DNA of 64,000 nt from Gnetum montanum (taxonomy: Eukaryota; Streptophyta; Gnetopsida; Gnetales; Gnetaceae). Within the stretch, counting starts at the first letter, position 1. Each line of letters opens with the position of its first letter. Below the pieces are notes generated by a model. It was not told the origin of the DNA. It worked only from the letters and a program-made list of their open reading frames with translations, and did not search any database. The translations under genes were made by a program, and so were the position numbers. The stretch covers positions 213,305-277,304 of the forward strand of contig MNCI01002312.1 of the NCBI GenBank assembly GCA_015680685.1, written 5' to 3'. Below, piece by piece: positions 61,474-64,000 of this stretch.

Positions 61474-61830
61474 TGTTAGGAATTGAAACAAGAAAAAAAG
61501 AAATAAAATATCACAAACAAACACACAAAACATGAAATATTTTATGTGGTTCGGCTTAATGTTGCCTACATCCATGACTATAATTTTTATTCATTTCTTA
61601 GGTTTCACAATGATACACTCATTCTCCACCAAAGGAAGGCACATTACACCTATATATATAACTAGGATTTTCATCTTTCCAAACATAAATAGCTAAATTT
61701 TCTAGCTTTCCTTCCAAATTAATAGCTAGTAAGCTTTCCAAATTTCATCTTTCCAAATTAATAGCTAGAAATTTTAGCTTTTCAAATTGTTGGCACATTT
61801 TGGCCATCTTATGGAAAAGTTTGGCATGAT
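61474..61830 (+). mobile_element. Copia- or TRIM-like LTR fragment
   Basis: It starts 'tgttaggaattgaaac' and contains 'ttttatgtggttcggc...gcctacatccatg', a block familiar from plant Copia and TRIM LTRs, plus a TATA-like 'cctatatatataac' near 61650. No internal region follows, so it is probably a solo or truncated LTR. The right end is uncertain. Confidence 0.45.
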
Positions 61831-62079
61831 TAAAGGTTTATACAGTTAGAAGAATTTCAGTTTGTAGAAAAAGGAGATATAACATCTATGGAAAGAAAAA
61901 TGGTCAAAGAAAGGATGTTATATCCATTATACAAATTATGCACTCATCAATGTATTATCCTTTTATTCTTTTCATAAACTACATTAGTTCCATTCCCTAC
62001 CTACACATCACCGTGGAAATTTTATTTTTGTCTGCTTTACCGTTGATACTTCTTGGGGATGCATTTGCCTATGCCTGTA

Positions 62080-62320
62080 CTGTGCCATGTTTCTATTTTT
62101 GTTTGAAGTGTGGAAAAGGAGGCAGCTAAATAATCATTTGCAGAGCCTTCAGCATCACGAATTGGATGTGATTGCTGCAGAGAAAAAAATAAATAATAAT
62201 AAGAAAAAAAATGCTGCCGAAGGAGTCAGTCTCTCTCAATTTGCAGATACGGGCTCTCCTGTACCCTCCAATGTTGCTTTAGAAATTAGTGGAAAACTTC
62301 CTTTTAATGCATTAACTTGA
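62080..62320 (+). pseudogene. Exon-like fragment of an unknown host protein
   Basis: After a pyrimidine-rich 'tgtttctatttttgtttgaag', resembling a 3' splice site, a frame reads 'VWKRRQLNNHLQSLQHHE', 'LDVIAAEKKI' and so on to a stop at about 62318. Composition and codon use look like a real protein: charged helix, then a Ser/Pro segment. I do not recognise the family. It may be a last exon or a pseudogene fragment; the rest of the gene is not in view. Confidence 0.35.
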
Positions 62321-62499
62321 ATACATATGGATCCATGGTTGTGGAGGTTGGAATTGCTATCTAGACGACAATCAAGAATATGCTTGTTCCTATAGATTCT
62401 TTAATTAATCAAAGTTATCCCTGGGAAGAGATTTCAGTGGCCGTCAGCTTAACTGACAAGGGTTTCTAGGTTTGAATTTTACAGTGCAAAGTGGGGCTC

Positions 62500-63060
62500 A
62501 TTGGCCGATCTGGATTTCCGTGTCCATGTGCATATAAGTCTGGTACAGTTACCAGCACCATCGTTTGATCCACGAGTCGCACGGCTGCAACACGAACCCA
62601 CGTTTCCCTTTCTACAATTACGAATTTATGGAGGAACGCTTGGTGCCTGTTGTTGCTGTTGTGCATCAATGGCAAAAAATTAAAGGAGAAGCACAAAAAT
62701 AGAAGGCAATGCTGACCACGTCGTCAGAATGGAGGTCTGGCAGAGACTGATGCGTGCAATCACTCAAGATTTTAGGATAGATCTACGTTTCCACTCACTG
62801 CCGTGACTCACAATACTCTGTTGTAGGGATTCTTTCACTGTGGCCTTGTCAAGAAAACCTGGTTTTTCTAGGAACGCATTTAAAAAAAACTTATAGGTGA
62901 TAATCACAAATGACATCCATTCCTAGAACCTACAATCCGAAATAGCAGCTGTGCCCGCCGATGCATTCGTTATCGCCATACCAATCCACTGAACACGGCG
63001 ACAGAGACACGAAGGCATTCTAAGACAGGTGTATAACCGAATCTGCAGAGCAAGAGATAT
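62500..63060. other. CpG-retaining, low-copy-looking stretch
   Basis: CG dinucleotides are frequent here (for example 62570-62640, 62716-62730, 62950-63010), unlike most of the window where CG has decayed. No long frame is convincing in either strand. It may flank a host gene. Confidence 0.45.
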
Positions 63061-63260
63061 TTTAACTAATGCTGGAGTTGCAGTTTAATCTATCATTGAA
63101 ACTTACCATTAATTTAATTATTCCAAGTGCCCTACTGAAGACTTACCTTTGATTTAATTATTCCAAGTGTTTAAACATTATTTTTCCAACATTATTATAT
63201 ATATAAGTTACTACTCATAAAATATTTGCAATATTAATGTTAAAATATTTGTAAAATATT
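63061..63260. other. AT-rich stretch before the gap
   Basis: It contains a short direct repeat 'atttaattattccaagtg' at 63111 and 63153, and 'aaaatatttg' twice. No gene. Confidence 0.5.
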
Positions 63261-63912
63261 NNNNNNNNNNNNNNNNNNNNNNNNNNNNNNNNNNNNNNNN
63301 NNNNNNNNNNNNNNNNNNNNNNNNNNNNNNNNNNNNNNNNNNNNNNNNNNNNNNNNNNNNNNNNNNNNNNNNNNNNNNNNNNNNNNNNNNNNNNNNNNNN
63401 NNNNNNNNNNNNNNNNNNNNNNNNNNNNNNNNNNNNNNNNNNNNNNNNNNNNNNNNNNNNNNNNNNNNNNNNNNNNNNNNNNNNNNNNNNNNNNNNNNNN
63501 NNNNNNNNNNNNNNNNNNNNNNNNNNNNNNNNNNNNNNNNNNNNNNNNNNNNNNNNNNNNNNNNNNNNNNNNNNNNNNNNNNNNNNNNNNNNNNNNNNNN
63601 NNNNNNNNNNNNNNNNNNNNNNNNNNNNNNNNNNNNNNNNNNNNNNNNNNNNNNNNNNNNNNNNNNNNNNNNNNNNNNNNNNNNNNNNNNNNNNNNNNNN
63701 NNNNNNNNNNNNNNNNNNNNNNNNNNNNNNNNNNNNNNNNNNNNNNNNNNNNNNNNNNNNNNNNNNNNNNNNNNNNNNNNNNNNNNNNNNNNNNNNNNNN
63801 NNNNNNNNNNNNNNNNNNNNNNNNNNNNNNNNNNNNNNNNNNNNNNNNNNNNNNNNNNNNNNNNNNNNNNNNNNNNNNNNNNNNNNNNNNNNNNNNNNNN
63901 NNNNNNNNNNNN
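63261..63912. other. Assembly gap (652 N)
   Basis: Unknown sequence. Reading frames spanning it are meaningless. Confidence 1.
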
Positions 63913-64000
63913 CAAAATGAAGTCTCGTACATGGTAGTTTACACAGCAATTTTTTGGTAGCATAGTAGGATTGTCTTGAAGAAATTGCTTATTTGAGCCT
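63913..64000. other. Unassigned end of window
   Basis: 88 bases with no recognisable feature. Confidence 0.5.

Noticed and set aside
63211-63963. Long minus-strand frames
   Set aside because: They consist almost entirely of N from the assembly gap.
1-64000. tRNA or rRNA genes
   Set aside because: No cloverleaf-like or rRNA-conserved sequence was noticed; a tRNAscan run would be needed to exclude decayed copies.

Overview
The window looks like intergenic DNA from a land plant with a large, repeat-rich genome. There are no bacterial-style operons and almost no intact reading frames. Most of the sequence is decayed LTR retrotransposons of the plant Ty3/gypsy Tat type. The evidence is a gag with a Cx2Hx(n)GHx4C knuckle, a protease joined to gag, a second archaeal-type RNase H after the usual one, and a pol ending near KTYY. 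I cannot name the species. No intact host gene, tRNA or rRNA was seen.

Layout. (1) 1-11732: a mosaic element A. It has a 5' LTR at 350-2022, gag-pro at 2429-6244, a short tandem array, an antisense multi-exon gene and a 3' LTR of a different subtype at 10452-11732. A fragment of that second LTR subtype lies at about 125-349. (2) 11733-15793: a plus-strand gene-like unit F with a TATA box, a 5' UTR intron and a long coiled-coil reading frame. (3) 15794-48420: element C, with LTRs at 15794-17521 and 28706-29291 + 47254-48420, gag-pro, arrays and an antisense gene, but no pol. (4) 29292-47253: element B, the most complete copy, inserted in the 3' LTR of C. It carries gag-pro, the antisense gene and then RT, two RNase H regions and integrase. 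(5) 48440-50760: the gag of element D on the minus strand. F may be the antisense gene of D, separated from it by C. (6) 51580-53060: diffuse repeats and an LTR-like promoter. (7) 53830-61470: element G, AT-rich, with its own antisense coding remnant followed by dead RT, RNase H and integrase. (8) 61474-63260: a solo-LTR-like fragment, then lower-copy, CpG-retaining DNA with an exon-like piece. A 652-base gap occupies 63261-63912.

The most striking system is the antisense gene carried by A, B and C. It lies between protease and RT, reads against the element, and has GT-AG introns at matching positions in all three copies. In B and C it is flanked on both sides by arrays of a short 'CCTAAACTAGC' repeat. 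B also shows a TATA-like box and a start codon for it. Introns can persist there because the element's genomic RNA carries them in the unspliceable orientation. Nearly all in-frame stops in these genes sit where a sister copy has CAA or CAG, which fits cytosine-methylation decay.
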